Positions 1 to 6,262 are shown, counted from the first letter of the stretch. The stretch: 6,262 nucleotides of DNA from Cyclobacteriaceae bacterium (GCA_026994125.1 JALWRJ010000236.1:1-6262), one strand, 5' to 3'. Numbers and translations are program-made. The notes: generated from the letters alone by a model not told the origin.

Positions 1-1026
1 TAATTCCGGAAGCCAGGGGTTTCCGACCGCCATGGGTAGCGATTTTAGCCTACGGCACTTTGCTCTTAACTCTAAAATAGTTAAGGCCGGGGTATCGTCA
101 ATAAAAATAGGTGCTTTGCTTAATTTTTCAGTTTTAGATAGCAATTGCTCCCATTCGTAGTTTTGCAATTTCCCTTTTTTAATTTTTTCGCTTTCTAATT
201 CAGCTTCGGCACTTATCAGCCTGTTAACCAATTGCACCGAAGACATTTCCAGGGAAAAAATAGCCACTGGCTGGTTAAAATCTACGGCTGCATTACGCAT
301 GGCCGATACCACAAAGGCAGTTTTACCCATCCCCGGCCGCGCAGCAATAATAACCAAATCGGACTTTTGCCATCCCGATGTAACCCGGTCGAGTTCGGTA
401 AAGCCTGAAGCAATGCCGGTAAGGCCACCCTCCTGCCCTCTTTTTATTTCAATCTCCGTAAGAGCCTCGGCCATGATGGATTTCATGTCGGCATAGTTTT
501 TACGAATATTCTGCTCAGATATTTCGAACAGTGCCCCTTCGGTTTGATCCAATAAATCAAACACATCGGTAGTTTCTTCGTAAGCTTTGGTTTGTATTTC
601 GCCCGACACTCGAATAAGCTCGCGCTTAATGGCCATTTCGATAATGATACGCGCATGGTACTCTACATTGGCGGCAGAATTCACTTTAGTAGTAAGGGCT
701 GTAACCGCATAGGCTCCTCCGGCTGCTTCTAAGGTGCCATCTTTACGAAGTTGTGCCGTAACGGTAAGTAAATCAACCGGTTGCGAATCGTTAAATAAAA
801 ACAAAATTGCTTCGTAAACTACCCGGTGAGCTTCTTTATAAAAGGCTTCGGGTTTTAGAATATCGGCAATGGCCGAGAGGGCGTCTCTTTCTAACATTAA
901 AGCCCCTAAAACGGCTTCTTCCAGCTCCAATGCCTGCGGAGGCACTTTACCCAAACTTTCATGTATCTGTTTTTTAAGGGCATCCTGTTGGTAACCAATT
1001 TTAAGAGGGGTACTGCTTTTATCCAT
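1..1026 (-). CDS. dnaB: Replicative DNA helicase DnaB, 3' end missing
   Basis: Hexameric ATP-driven helicase that unwinds DNA at the replication fork and recruits primase. The 342 residues in the window begin at an ATG at 1026; an in-frame TAA at 1033-1035 leaves no earlier start. Residues about 28-130 match the DnaB N-terminal domain (VPPQALELEEAVLGALMLE). A linker follows, then the RecA-like ATPase domain from about residue 195. Walker A is ARPGMGKT at 229-236 (K235, T236), and FSLEMSS at 257-263 carries the catalytic-type Glu (E260). FIDDTPALTILELRAKCRR at 308-326 is also typical of the family. Family members run to roughly 450-520 residues, so Walker B (DYLQL) and the C-terminus lie beyond the left edge. 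The last 14 residues, SLPMAVGNPWLPEL, do not resemble the usual short linker to Walker B. The frame is open to the edge. The identification is secure; the state of the C-terminal part is unknown. Confidence 0.96.
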   Translation of the reverse strand, partial: MDKSSTPLKIGYQQDALKKQIHESLGKVPPQALELEEAVLGALMLERDALSAIADILKPEAFYKEAHRVVYEAILFLFNDSQPVDLLTVTAQLRKDGTLEAAGGAYAVTALTTKVNSAANVEYHARIIIEMAIKRELIRVSGEIQTKAYEETTDVFDLLDQTEGALFEISEQNIRKNYADMKSIMAEALTEIEIKRGQEGGLTGIASGFTELDRVTSGWQKSDLVIIAARPGMGKTAFVVSAMRNAAVDFNQPVAIFSLEMSSVQLVNRLISAEAELESEKIKKGKLQNYEWEQLLSKTEKLSKAPIFIDDTPALTILELRAKCRRLKSLPMAVGNPWLPEL

Positions 1027-1063
1027 GTAGTATTAATGATTTTGGTGCTAAAAAAATAACGAC

Positions 1064-1071
1064 CAAAAGTA
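1064..1071 (-). promoter_or_regulatory. Candidate dnaB promoter -7 element
   Basis: Read on the minus strand, these bases are TACTTTTG, an exact match to the Bacteroidota -7 element TAnnTTTG. Transcription would start near 1057, giving a leader of about 30 bases before the dnaB ATG. No good TTTG -33 element sits 17-23 bases upstream; only a weak GATG is near the right place. The promoter may therefore need an activator or be weak. Assignment is by motif only. Confidence 0.4.
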
Positions 1072-1110
1072 AGATTTTAGCCTGTGGCTTACCATCGTTT
1101 TTAAATTTAC

Positions 1111-1151
1111 TTATACACAAAAACTAATTTCTTTTCCACAAGTTTTTCACA
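1111..1151 (+). promoter_or_regulatory. Cluster of three DnaA-box-like sites upstream of dnaB
   Basis: Three 9-mers in one orientation fit the relaxed DnaA box TTWTNCACA: TTATACACA (1111-1119), TTTTCCACA (1132-1140) and TTTTTCACA (1143-1151). Their starts are 21 and 11 bases apart, close to two turns and one turn of the helix, so the sites would lie on one face of the DNA. A poorer inverted site, TGTGGCTTA, lies at 1083-1091. The cluster sits between the M48 peptidase gene and dnaB, about 55-95 bases upstream of the inferred dnaB transcription start. It could be a DnaA-responsive control region or part of a replication origin. The motif matches are seen directly; binding is inferred. Confidence 0.45.
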
Positions 1152-1178
1152 CCGAGTAAATAGAGGGTGCTCCTTTGC

Positions 1179-2603
1179 TTATTTGCTCAAATAAGGTTTA
1201 TCCAGCACAATTTTAATCTGCTCCTCTTTACCTAGTTTATCGGCCGGTTTATGGTCGTTAATGATGGCTGTGAGTGCCAAATTTAATTTATTGCCGGTGC
1301 GTTTACTTAATCCTGATAAGGTTTCGCCTTGCCGGGCTTTAACCACTTTAACAAAATTGTATTTTATGCTAGCACGTTCTTTATCGGTTAAGGTTCGTAA
1401 TGATTTAACAGAGGATTCCAACTGATTTCTAAAGGTTAAGGGGGCAATACCTAATAACTTAAACATTTTTCCGTTTAACGGAAGCCATAGCAAATAGGCA
1501 TACACGGTTTCGTGCTTAGATTGCTCGATAAATGAAACCAAATAACCTTTCATATTTCCTACCTGGTACACATCGTTGAATTCAATTTTACTGCGATACT
1601 CGTCTCCTAAACTTTTTACAAAAGCCTTACCTGCCTGGCTGGCACTCATAGCTGGGTTTTCCAGGGTAACAAACCCGGCTGCCTTGCCTTCGGGATGATA
1701 GGCCGCTACGGCTTCGGGTTGGTTATCAATTATCCAGTTTTGAGGAAACTTAATGTAGAAATTAATATCGGGATGCATAAATACGTTGCCATCCACTACA
1801 CCGGTGGCCGGGCTGGAGCCAAATTGAACCTTATCAAACTCCATTAAAAAATTAGAAGAAACAGGAGCCTCTTTGGCTACCGATACGTTGGCTGCCTGTT
1901 TTAAAATATTTTGGTTTCTATCCGGAGTGTAGGGGTGGTCAGAAAAATAACTTTTCTCTTCCTTTTGTCCTGTTAAGGCCTCAATGGCTGTATTCATACG
2001 GGTTAGTACCTTAGGTAGTTGAGTGGGGTCGTACCCTGTTTTGGCCGCTAATTTCACCCCTTCATCATCGGCTTCGGTTTCAAATTTTCGACTGTATGAT
2101 GCAAAAATTAAAGAGTTGGTTGCTTTGATTGGGGCGTTTACCAACCTTCCGATATCTTTATTAATAACTCCCAATAAGTTACCGGGAATTTCGAGAATTT
2201 TAGGCAGGATACTTTTTTTAGCCTGCCTAATGGTATGGCGGTTATTGGAGTGGATAATCTCATGCCCCAGCACACAGGCCAGTTCGTCTTCTGTTTCGAG
2301 CAAAGGAATAATTCCGGTGGTTATGTAAATATACCCACCGGGCAAAGCAAAGGCATTGGGCGACACATCAGGAACAATTTTAAATTGGTATTGAAAAAGT
2401 GGATTTTCGAGGTTGGACACTAGTTTTTGACCCAGCGCATCAAGATAGGCATTCATTTTAGCGTTGGCATAAATACCCATTTCGGTTTCTACCGTATGGG
2501 CATTTTCAGCTCCAATTTGTTTATCAATTTCAACCTTTTGCCCCAGTGTGCCCAATGGGTTAAAGGTGGCGAAAACAAGTACTATTAGTACATACTTTTT
2601 CAT
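1179..2603 (-). CDS. Exported M48-family zinc metallopeptidase with LysM-like C-terminus
   Basis: Probable periplasmic protease of the BepA/LoiP type, whose characterised members degrade misfolded or stalled envelope proteins. The 474-residue protein starts MKKYVLIVLVFATF, a Sec signal peptide likely cleaved near residue 21; no lipobox Cys follows. The zinc site is HEIIH at 114-118 inside VLGHEIIHSNNRH, with the third ligand probably E177 in ETEADDEG (175-182). H223 in SDHP matches the position of the regulatory His that BepA uses to cap the zinc. All expected catalytic residues are present. BepA has a C-terminal TPR domain; here residues about 275-400 form a different domain (FPQNW at 286-290, PsbP/DcrB-like in style) and 417-466 resemble a LysM repeat (ARQGETLSGLSKRTGN). 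The LysM-like part may bind peptidoglycan. It lies downstream of the cytochrome gene after a 124-base gap with its own candidate promoter. Peptidase call secure; physiological substrate unknown. Confidence 0.92.
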   Translation of the reverse strand: MKKYVLIVLVFATFNPLGTLGQKVEIDKQIGAENAHTVETEMGIYANAKMNAYLDALGQKLVSNLENPLFQYQFKIVPDVSPNAFALPGGYIYITTGIIPLLETEDELACVLGHEIIHSNNRHTIRQAKKSILPKILEIPGNLLGVINKDIGRLVNAPIKATNSLIFASYSRKFETEADDEGVKLAAKTGYDPTQLPKVLTRMNTAIEALTGQKEEKSYFSDHPYTPDRNQNILKQAANVSVAKEAPVSSNFLMEFDKVQFGSSPATGVVDGNVFMHPDINFYIKFPQNWIIDNQPEAVAAYHPEGKAAGFVTLENPAMSASQAGKAFVKSLGDEYRSKIEFNDVYQVGNMKGYLVSFIEQSKHETVYAYLLWLPLNGKMFKLLGIAPLTFRNQLESSVKSLRTLTDKERASIKYNFVKVVKARQGETLSGLSKRTGNKLNLALTAIINDHKPADKLGKEEQIKIVLDKPYLSK

Positions 2604-2687
2604 TTTACTTTGGGTTTATATCTATAAAATTTTACACCTATCTTAAGCATTTATAGCTTTCAGAAAAATGTATTACTTGTTTTTAAT

Positions 2688-2716
2688 CAAATGTAAAGAA
2701 AATGGCGGCAATCAAA
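2688..2716 (-). promoter_or_regulatory. Candidate promoter of the M48 peptidase gene
   Basis: On the minus strand a TTTG (2716-2713) is followed after 17 bases by TACATTTG (2695-2688). This matches the Bacteroidota arrangement TTTG / TAnnTTTG with a spacer at the short end of the accepted range. Transcription would begin near 2681, leaving an AT-rich leader of about 80 bases before the ATG at 2603. The element lies entirely in the gap after the cytochrome gene, so the two genes need not be one operon. Confidence 0.45.
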
Positions 2717-2727
2717 GCGTGCCCCTG

Positions 2728-4833
2728 CTACTTTATTTTAGCTTGAATTAGTTTTTTTAATTGAATTCCGTCTGCATCACCAGAAGCCAACATTAACCCG
2801 TTTTGAATGGTGGTGTTTGCTTGCTTATAATTGCCTTGTATATAGTACAAATTGGCTAAATTATAGAATGCCCGGTAATTTAATGAATCCAGGCGGATGG
2901 CTTTGCGCAGGCTTTCAATGGCCTTATTTGCTTGTCCCATTTCGTACAATAGTAAACCTTGCAGGTAATACGCCCGACCAAATTCCGGCTCAATTTTAAG
3001 TAATGTAGTAAGTGTAGTAAGCGCTAACTGGTTTTGGCCTATAGTGCTATAAGCAGTTGCTAAGTTGGTATATACCGGAGTAAGCAGTGAGTCCATCTTT
3101 AGCGCCATTTCATATTCATTAATAGCCTTTTGCAGGTTTTGTTGCTTAAAATAATAGTCTCCTAATTGCAGCCTGCCCAATGGAAAATCTGCATTGGCTC
3201 GCATCATTTCTTCCAGTTCCAAGCGGCTCGCCTGTGCTTTACTGTGCTCAACAGGGGCTAACTTAGTTAAATCGAGCTCTGCGATAAGTTGAGCAGCTCC
3301 TATGCGTACTAATTTGGTTTCGTCTTCCATATATTCAAGCGCAACGGCCAACTTTTTTTTGAGTGGATACCGTTGAAATTTAGCCAGAGCATGATAGCGT
3401 ACCAGTGCAGCGCTATCGGTTAAGGCTGTTAATAACATATCAAATTCGGCCTTTTCGCTATGTAATGGATAATACTCGATGGCTGTTGCCCTGGCAATGG
3501 CCGGGTAGTTCATATTGGTAATAAATTGCAACACTTCTTTTTTTGTGTCTTCGTTATAAGGAGGATTTGCTGCTACCAATAAGTGGTTTGAAAAATGATT
3601 GGCTCTTTGGGTGCCATATTTTTCATTAACCCATTGGGTCGCCCATTGGGCTGATTTATCCTCATGGCAACTTGTGCATGCATTAGGTGTATTAAATGTA
3701 ACGCTTTGGTCGGGCCGGGGCACCCTAAAGCTATGATCTCTTCTCACATCGTTGCCCATATACACCTTAGTAGGCATGTGGCAACTTACACACTTAGTAG
3801 ATTCACCAGTACCGCTATGGAAATGATGTTGCTTACTATCGTAGGATGTTTTATGGCATTGAAGGCACAAGGTATTCCCTCGTAATTTTACCTTTGTTGT
3901 GTGCACATTATGGCAATCAGAACATGTAACGCCCTTAGCAAACATTTTACTTTGCACAAATGAACCTACCACAAAATCTTCTTCCTTTATTTGTCCATCA
4001 GTATAATAATATTGGTTATTAATAGTTTGCAACATAAACTGGTCGTCAAAGGCAACGCCCGGTTTCATTACTTCGGTTAGTTTTACCCGCCTGGCATGGC
4101 ACCCTGCGCATTGGTTAAGCTGTTTTACTTGCGAATTGCCCACCGATTTAATTTGAGGGTCACCCGTTGGTTTTTCCTTAGAAGCCCAGTTTAAATGCCC
4201 ACCGGCCGGGCCGTGGCAAGCTTCGCAACTTACTGTTTCATTAGCATAGGTAGTTGCAAAAGCATCTTTGGGCAGGTTATAGTTTTTTTTTAAGTTGGTA
4301 GAATGGCACTCGGCACACATGGTATTCCAGCGTTGCCCTCCTTTCGTCCAGTGTAGCCAGTCGTCCTGGGGTATTTTTTGACCCGCATATTGGTTGAACC
4401 ATTCGTTATTTTTTGTATCCCATGAGGCACGCAAAACCTGGTATTTTCCATCAGGAAATTTAATTAAGTATTGTTGTAATGGTTCAAAACCAAAGGTATG
4501 AGCAACTTTATACTCCTCCTCTTTACCGGGCTTGCCCGTTTTTACATAATAATTTGAATCTTTGGTAAAGAAAAAATAATTTTCTCCATCGGCAGTAAAA
4601 GTGGCGTTATCAAAATCGCCTAACACCGTAGTATCATTTGGCAATTTCATGGCCCAATCATGGTGCGAGCCTTTCCAATCGGTATAGGCTTGTTGGTGGC
4701 ATTGAATACAGGCGGCTTCGCCTATGTATTGGTTGGGCTGATAGACCTGCACTTCACTTTCGTGTGTAGTTGGGGCATTACAACTTATACCCAATAGTAT
4801 AAGGGAAAAATTCAGGTATTTCATACAAGACAT
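2728..4833 (-). CDS. Octaheme c-type cytochrome with HEAT-like and TPR repeats, probable lipoprotein
   Basis: Extracytoplasmic multiheme electron-transfer protein of the cytochrome c554-like type fused to repeat domains; specific redox partner unknown. The 701 residues contain eight CxxCH heme-binding motifs, with first Cys at 42, 173, 203, 242, 304, 323, 348 and 386. Family-typical segments around them include DWKGSHHDWAM (52-62), GFEPLQQYLIKFPDGKYQVL (115-134) and MCAECHSTNLKKNY (172-185). Residues about 430-525 look like HEAT-type helical repeats (DSAALVRYHALAKF). Residues about 551-686 hold four TPR units (e.g. PVYTNLATAYSTIGQNQLAL), a likely protein-docking surface. An alternative start at Met4 (4824) gives the cleaner signal peptide MKYLNFSLILLGISC, with Cys18 as the probable lipidated residue, although the lipobox (G-I-S-C) is not perfect. 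No CxxCK motif of NrfA nitrite reductase is present. No c-type maturation genes are nearby. Confidence 0.92.
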   Translation of the reverse strand: MSCMKYLNFSLILLGISCNAPTTHESEVQVYQPNQYIGEAACIQCHQQAYTDWKGSHHDWAMKLPNDTTVLGDFDNATFTADGENYFFFTKDSNYYVKTGKPGKEEEYKVAHTFGFEPLQQYLIKFPDGKYQVLRASWDTKNNEWFNQYAGQKIPQDDWLHWTKGGQRWNTMCAECHSTNLKKNYNLPKDAFATTYANETVSCEACHGPAGGHLNWASKEKPTGDPQIKSVGNSQVKQLNQCAGCHARRVKLTEVMKPGVAFDDQFMLQTINNQYYYTDGQIKEEDFVVGSFVQSKMFAKGVTCSDCHNVHTTKVKLRGNTLCLQCHKTSYDSKQHHFHSGTGESTKCVSCHMPTKVYMGNDVRRDHSFRVPRPDQSVTFNTPNACTSCHEDKSAQWATQWVNEKYGTQRANHFSNHLLVAANPPYNEDTKKEVLQFITNMNYPAIARATAIEYYPLHSEKAEFDMLLTALTDSAALVRYHALAKFQRYPLKKKLAVALEYMEDETKLVRIGAAQLIAELDLTKLAPVEHSKAQASRLELEEMMRANADFPLGRLQLGDYYFKQQNLQKAINEYEMALKMDSLLTPVYTNLATAYSTIGQNQLALTTLTTLLKIEPEFGRAYYLQGLLLYEMGQANKAIESLRKAIRLDSLNYRAFYNLANLYYIQGNYKQANTTIQNGLMLASGDADGIQLKKLIQAKIK

Positions 4834-4840
4834 AAATTAC

Positions 4841-4848
4841 CAAAACTA
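4841..4848 (-). promoter_or_regulatory. Candidate -7 element for the octaheme cytochrome gene
   Basis: On the minus strand these bases are TAGTTTTG, an exact fit to TAnnTTTG. The nearest TTG upstream (4865-4863) is only 14 bases away, too close for a normal -33 element. A start of transcription near 4835 would leave almost no leader before the ATG at 4833 and about 11 bases before Met4 at 4824, which would favour the Met4 start. A second -7 match, TAATTTTG (4934-4927), lies further upstream and also lacks a -33 partner. Which one is used cannot be told from sequence. Confidence 0.25.
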
Positions 4849-4984
4849 AGCCTTAGCAAGCACAATAGGGTGTAAAAAGGGAGTTAATTGGGTTTTGAAA
4901 AATCTTTACATTATCTTTTTAAACCTCAAAATTAAAAATTTAAAAGGCTATGATTTGAAGTATCTTAAATGGGAACCAATCATT

Positions 4985-5464
4985 TCAACTCATTTCATAT
5001 AAATTAAGTAACCGACTATCAAAAGCAAAAGGCTCGATAACCTCTACTACTTTTGTGTACTTATGAAGCGGATGAAACGGGTTTAATAACACGTTGTATT
5101 CTTGCGTTGCAACAGCCGAAGGTACTTTTAAAAGATAGTGTTCCTTTTTTAACAGAAATTCTTTACCCATAGCTTGCGTGGCCAACTGCTGGCTCACCTG
5201 CTTGTTCCATCCGGATGGTAAATCTTGAAATTTATAAGAAAACATCGGAGCAGTATCTCTTATTTTTATTTTAGCCAAACAAACTGTTGTAGTATGTAAC
5301 AAATGATAGTTATGCACCATGTATTCCAAGGAAGCCAAAGCGATGCTTCCTGCTGTATATACCATGTTTAGCCCCTTTGGGTTCCAGTGGCCACCAAACA
5401 TACCCGCACCCACTCCCCCCAATTCAAGGATGCATTCTTTCTTAGCAATTCGATAAACGTACAT
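4985..5464 (-). CDS. RES-domain toxin, NAD+-consuming type
   Basis: Toxin of a RES/Xre type II toxin-antitoxin pair. Characterised RES proteins (e.g. MbcT of Mycobacterium tuberculosis) have an ADP-ribosyltransferase-like fold and deplete NAD+. The 159-residue length is normal. Family landmarks occur in order: YR at 4-5, GGHWNPKG at 24-31, Y36, E47 with H51 (SLEYMVH), then LKVPSAV (112-118) with the RES Ser S116, and LLNPFHP (126-132). The ending FDSRLL is also typical. The usual GGRWN motif reads GGHWN here: H26 (codon CAC) replaces an Arg that in MbcT lines the NAD+ pocket. Whether activity survives is uncertain. Translation starts within the antitoxin stop codon (TAATG), indicating coupling. 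Expression is expected to be repressed by the antitoxin. Family call is strong; activity is inferred. Confidence 0.92.
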   Translation of the reverse strand: MYVYRIAKKECILELGGVGAGMFGGHWNPKGLNMVYTAGSIALASLEYMVHNYHLLHTTTVCLAKIKIRDTAPMFSYKFQDLPSGWNKQVSQQLATQAMGKEFLLKKEHYLLKVPSAVATQEYNVLLNPFHPLHKYTKVVEVIEPFAFDSRLLNLYEMS

Positions 5465-5466
5465 TA
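5462..5466 (-). other. TAATG stop-start overlap coupling antitoxin and toxin
   Basis: The antitoxin TAA (5466-5464) and the toxin ATG (5464-5462) share one A. Such overlaps usually mean that ribosomes finishing the antitoxin reinitiate on the toxin, keeping the two products in ratio. A purine-rich GGGG stretch about 10 bases upstream could act as a weak ribosome binding site. Confidence 0.8.
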
Positions 5467-5883
5467 AGCCAACACCCCATATTCTAAGCGGCCTATTTCA
5501 TCCAAAAGCAGCCTAACGCCAAAGCTATTGGTTAAAAAAGATTTAGGCTTTTGCCCCGATAAGGCAATGTTTTCGGTGTTCATCCATTGGTTAAACGAAG
5601 CCCCAAACGCTTCATTTCCTCTACGGTACACTTCTTCGATTTCTAAAACCTTTTCGGTAACGGTAGGGTTAAAAATGGATTTTCGCTTGTAGGTATCGAT
5701 GGAAATAGGAAGAATTGCAATAAGCTCCGAAACCGACAAACCCGAAAGAGCCAGCACTTTTTTGATGTAGGTTTTAGAAATAGAGCGGGAAGACATAGTA
5801 TAATAGGCCTCTGGCGCATAGGCCCGTGCGGGCTCTTGAAGAAGCTGGCTGGCTATATCTGAATTTGGTTTGGAATAACTCAT
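5464..5883 (-). CDS. Xre/MbcA/ParS-family antitoxin (DUF2384)
   Basis: Antitoxin that binds and blocks the RES toxin encoded directly downstream, and probably represses its own operon. The 139-residue protein has an N-terminal tail, then an Xre-like helix-turn-helix region at about 36-69 (ISKTYIKKVLALSGLSVSEL...TYKRK). The toxin-binding DUF2384 domain follows at about 85-138, with the family pattern SFNQWMNTENIALSGQKP (96-113), then FGVRLLLDEIGRLEYGVLA at the very C-terminus. In solved complexes of this family the extreme C-terminus reaches into the toxin active site, and it is intact here. Gene order, antitoxin first, is the usual one. The ATG at 5883 is chosen because it gives full length; Met30 is a possible but less likely internal start that would keep both domains. 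No other gene belongs to the unit. Confidence 0.9.
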   Translation of the reverse strand: MSYSKPNSDIASQLLQEPARAYAPEAYYTMSSRSISKTYIKKVLALSGLSVSELIAILPISIDTYKRKSIFNPTVTEKVLEIEEVYRRGNEAFGASFNQWMNTENIALSGQKPKSFLTNSFGVRLLLDEIGRLEYGVLA

Positions 5884-5890
5884 AACTTGG

Positions 5891-5902
5891 TGTATTTTTA
5901 CA
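5891..5902. promoter_or_regulatory. Candidate antitoxin operator (TGTA-N4-TACA)
   Basis: The 12-mer TGTATTTTTACA is a perfect inverted repeat of four-base arms around TTTT. It lies 7 bases upstream of the antitoxin ATG, in the inferred early transcribed region. A wider imperfect symmetry pairs GTGTA (5890-5894) with TACAC (5921-5925). The Xre-like antitoxin could bind here to repress its operon. The arms are short and AT-rich, so chance is possible. Confidence 0.3.
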
Positions 5903-5914
5903 TTTATTTCACTA

Positions 5915-5944
5915 CTAATTTACACTTTATTTTTAGAATAGCAA
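5915..5944 (-). promoter_or_regulatory. Candidate promoter of the toxin-antitoxin operon
   Basis: On the minus strand TTG (5944-5942) is followed after 19 bases by TAAATTAG (5922-5915), one mismatch from TAnnTTTG. Transcription would start near 5908, about 25 bases before the antitoxin ATG and just ahead of the inverted repeat at 5891-5902, an arrangement that would suit autorepression. Confidence 0.3.
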
Positions 5945-6058
5945 GTCTTTCTCAACAATTTAATCGATACTTTTTTAAGCATATTTTTCCAAAATACCAT
6001 TTCAAAAAATACATCGCTTTTTAAAAAATACTTAAATTCGCCCCTTAAAATAACACCT

Positions 6059-6262
6059 ATGGGAAGAGCCTTTGAATTTAGAAAAGCACGTAAATTAAAG
6101 CGGTGGTCGAAAATGGCCAAAACTTTTTCGCGTATCGGTAAAGATATTGTTATAGCCATTAGAGAAGGCGGAGTTGACCCTGATACCAACTCCAAATTAA
6201 GAGCGGTGATTCAAAATGCCAAGGCCGCTAATATGCCCAAGGATATCATTGACCGTGCCATT
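6059..6262 (+). CDS. YebC/TACO1-family protein, 3' end missing
   Basis: The first 68 residues of a YebC/PmpR-family protein, long annotated as a DNA-binding regulator and more recently linked to relief of ribosome stalling (mitochondrial homologue TACO1). The start [16 protein letters not shown] is the form common in Bacteroidota. [18 protein letters not shown] and [21 protein letters not shown] follow the family pattern closely, ending at the right edge in IIDRAI. Full-length members are about 235-250 residues, so roughly a quarter is visible. The ATG at 6059 is the family start; no Shine-Dalgarno sequence precedes it. The gene is divergent from the toxin-antitoxin operon. The 175 bases between them are AT-rich, and I see no clear promoter for this gene there, only the 9-base direct repeat AAAAAATAC at 6004-6012 and 6023-6031. 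Confidence 0.95.
   Translation, partial: MGRAFEFRKARKLKRWSKMAKTFSRIGKDIVIAIREGGVDPDTNSKLRAVIQNAKAANMPKDIIDRAI

Noticed and set aside
1..42. Possible intein start in DnaB after CRRLK, since DnaB is a frequent intein host and the next residue is Ser.
   Set aside because: The visible residues do not resemble an intein block A (Cys/Ser followed by a GDT-like motif), and this is not an intein site that I recognise. Too little sequence is visible to call one.
299..496. Plus-strand open frame of 65 codons.
   Set aside because: It lies antisense inside dnaB, over the Walker A region, and has no recognisable protein character.
1150..1178. Short CACC/GGTG hairpin after the M48 stop codon as a terminator.
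   Set aside because: The stem is only four to five pairs with a 12-base loop, and no T-run follows on the transcribed strand.
2023..2423. Two overlapping plus-strand open frames.
   Set aside because: Both are antisense to the catalytic part of the M48 peptidase gene, which has clear domain motifs.
2701..2727. GGCA/TGCC hairpin after the cytochrome stop codon as a terminator.
   Set aside because: The stem has only four pairs and overlaps the candidate promoter; the T-rich stretch after it is interrupted.
3664..3885. Plus-strand Cys/His-rich open frame.
   Set aside because: The Cys and His codons are a mirror of the CxxCH codons of the cytochrome on the other strand.
5920..6195. Minus-strand open frame of 91 codons between the antitoxin gene and yebC.
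   Set aside because: It runs antisense through the well-recognised yebC start and through an AT-rich intergenic region, and shows no domain.

Overview
The window looks like a chromosomal segment of a member of the Bacteroidota, probably a Cytophagales-like bacterium. The evidence is the YebC start ([12 protein letters not shown]), the style of the DnaB protein, AT-rich intergenic regions, almost no Shine-Dalgarno sequences, and several matches to the Bacteroidota promoter -7 element TAnnTTTG. This placement rests on recalled family style, not on a search.

Layout from left to right. The first kilobase is the 5' two thirds of dnaB on the minus strand, cut by the left edge before Walker B. Upstream of it is a 152-base gap holding a -7 element and three same-direction, helically spaced matches to the DnaA box. 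Next, on the minus strand, is an exported M48 zinc metallopeptidase with a C-terminal LysM-like region. It is followed by a large exported protein, probably a lipoprotein, with eight CxxCH heme sites and C-terminal HEAT-like and TPR repeats. Then comes a two-gene minus-strand operon encoding an Xre/MbcA-like antitoxin (DUF2384) and a RES-domain toxin, joined by a one-base TAATG overlap. At the right edge, divergent from the operon, is the 5' end of a yebC-family gene on the plus strand.

The genes do not form a single pathway. dnaB and yebC are core genes for replication and translation. The peptidase and the cytochrome act in the envelope, in quality control and electron transfer respectively. 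The RES/Xre pair is a known toxin-antitoxin type whose toxins consume NAD+. Each minus-strand unit appears to have its own promoter, and I saw no convincing intrinsic terminator.

I found no clearly new system. The points most worth a second look are the phased DnaA-box cluster before dnaB, the octaheme-HEAT-TPR protein, the His in place of the usual Arg in the RES toxin GGRWN motif, and an atypical stretch of DnaB at the left edge. No RNA genes, CRISPR arrays, insertion sequences or long repeats were seen. No stretch longer than about 175 bases lacks a gene.
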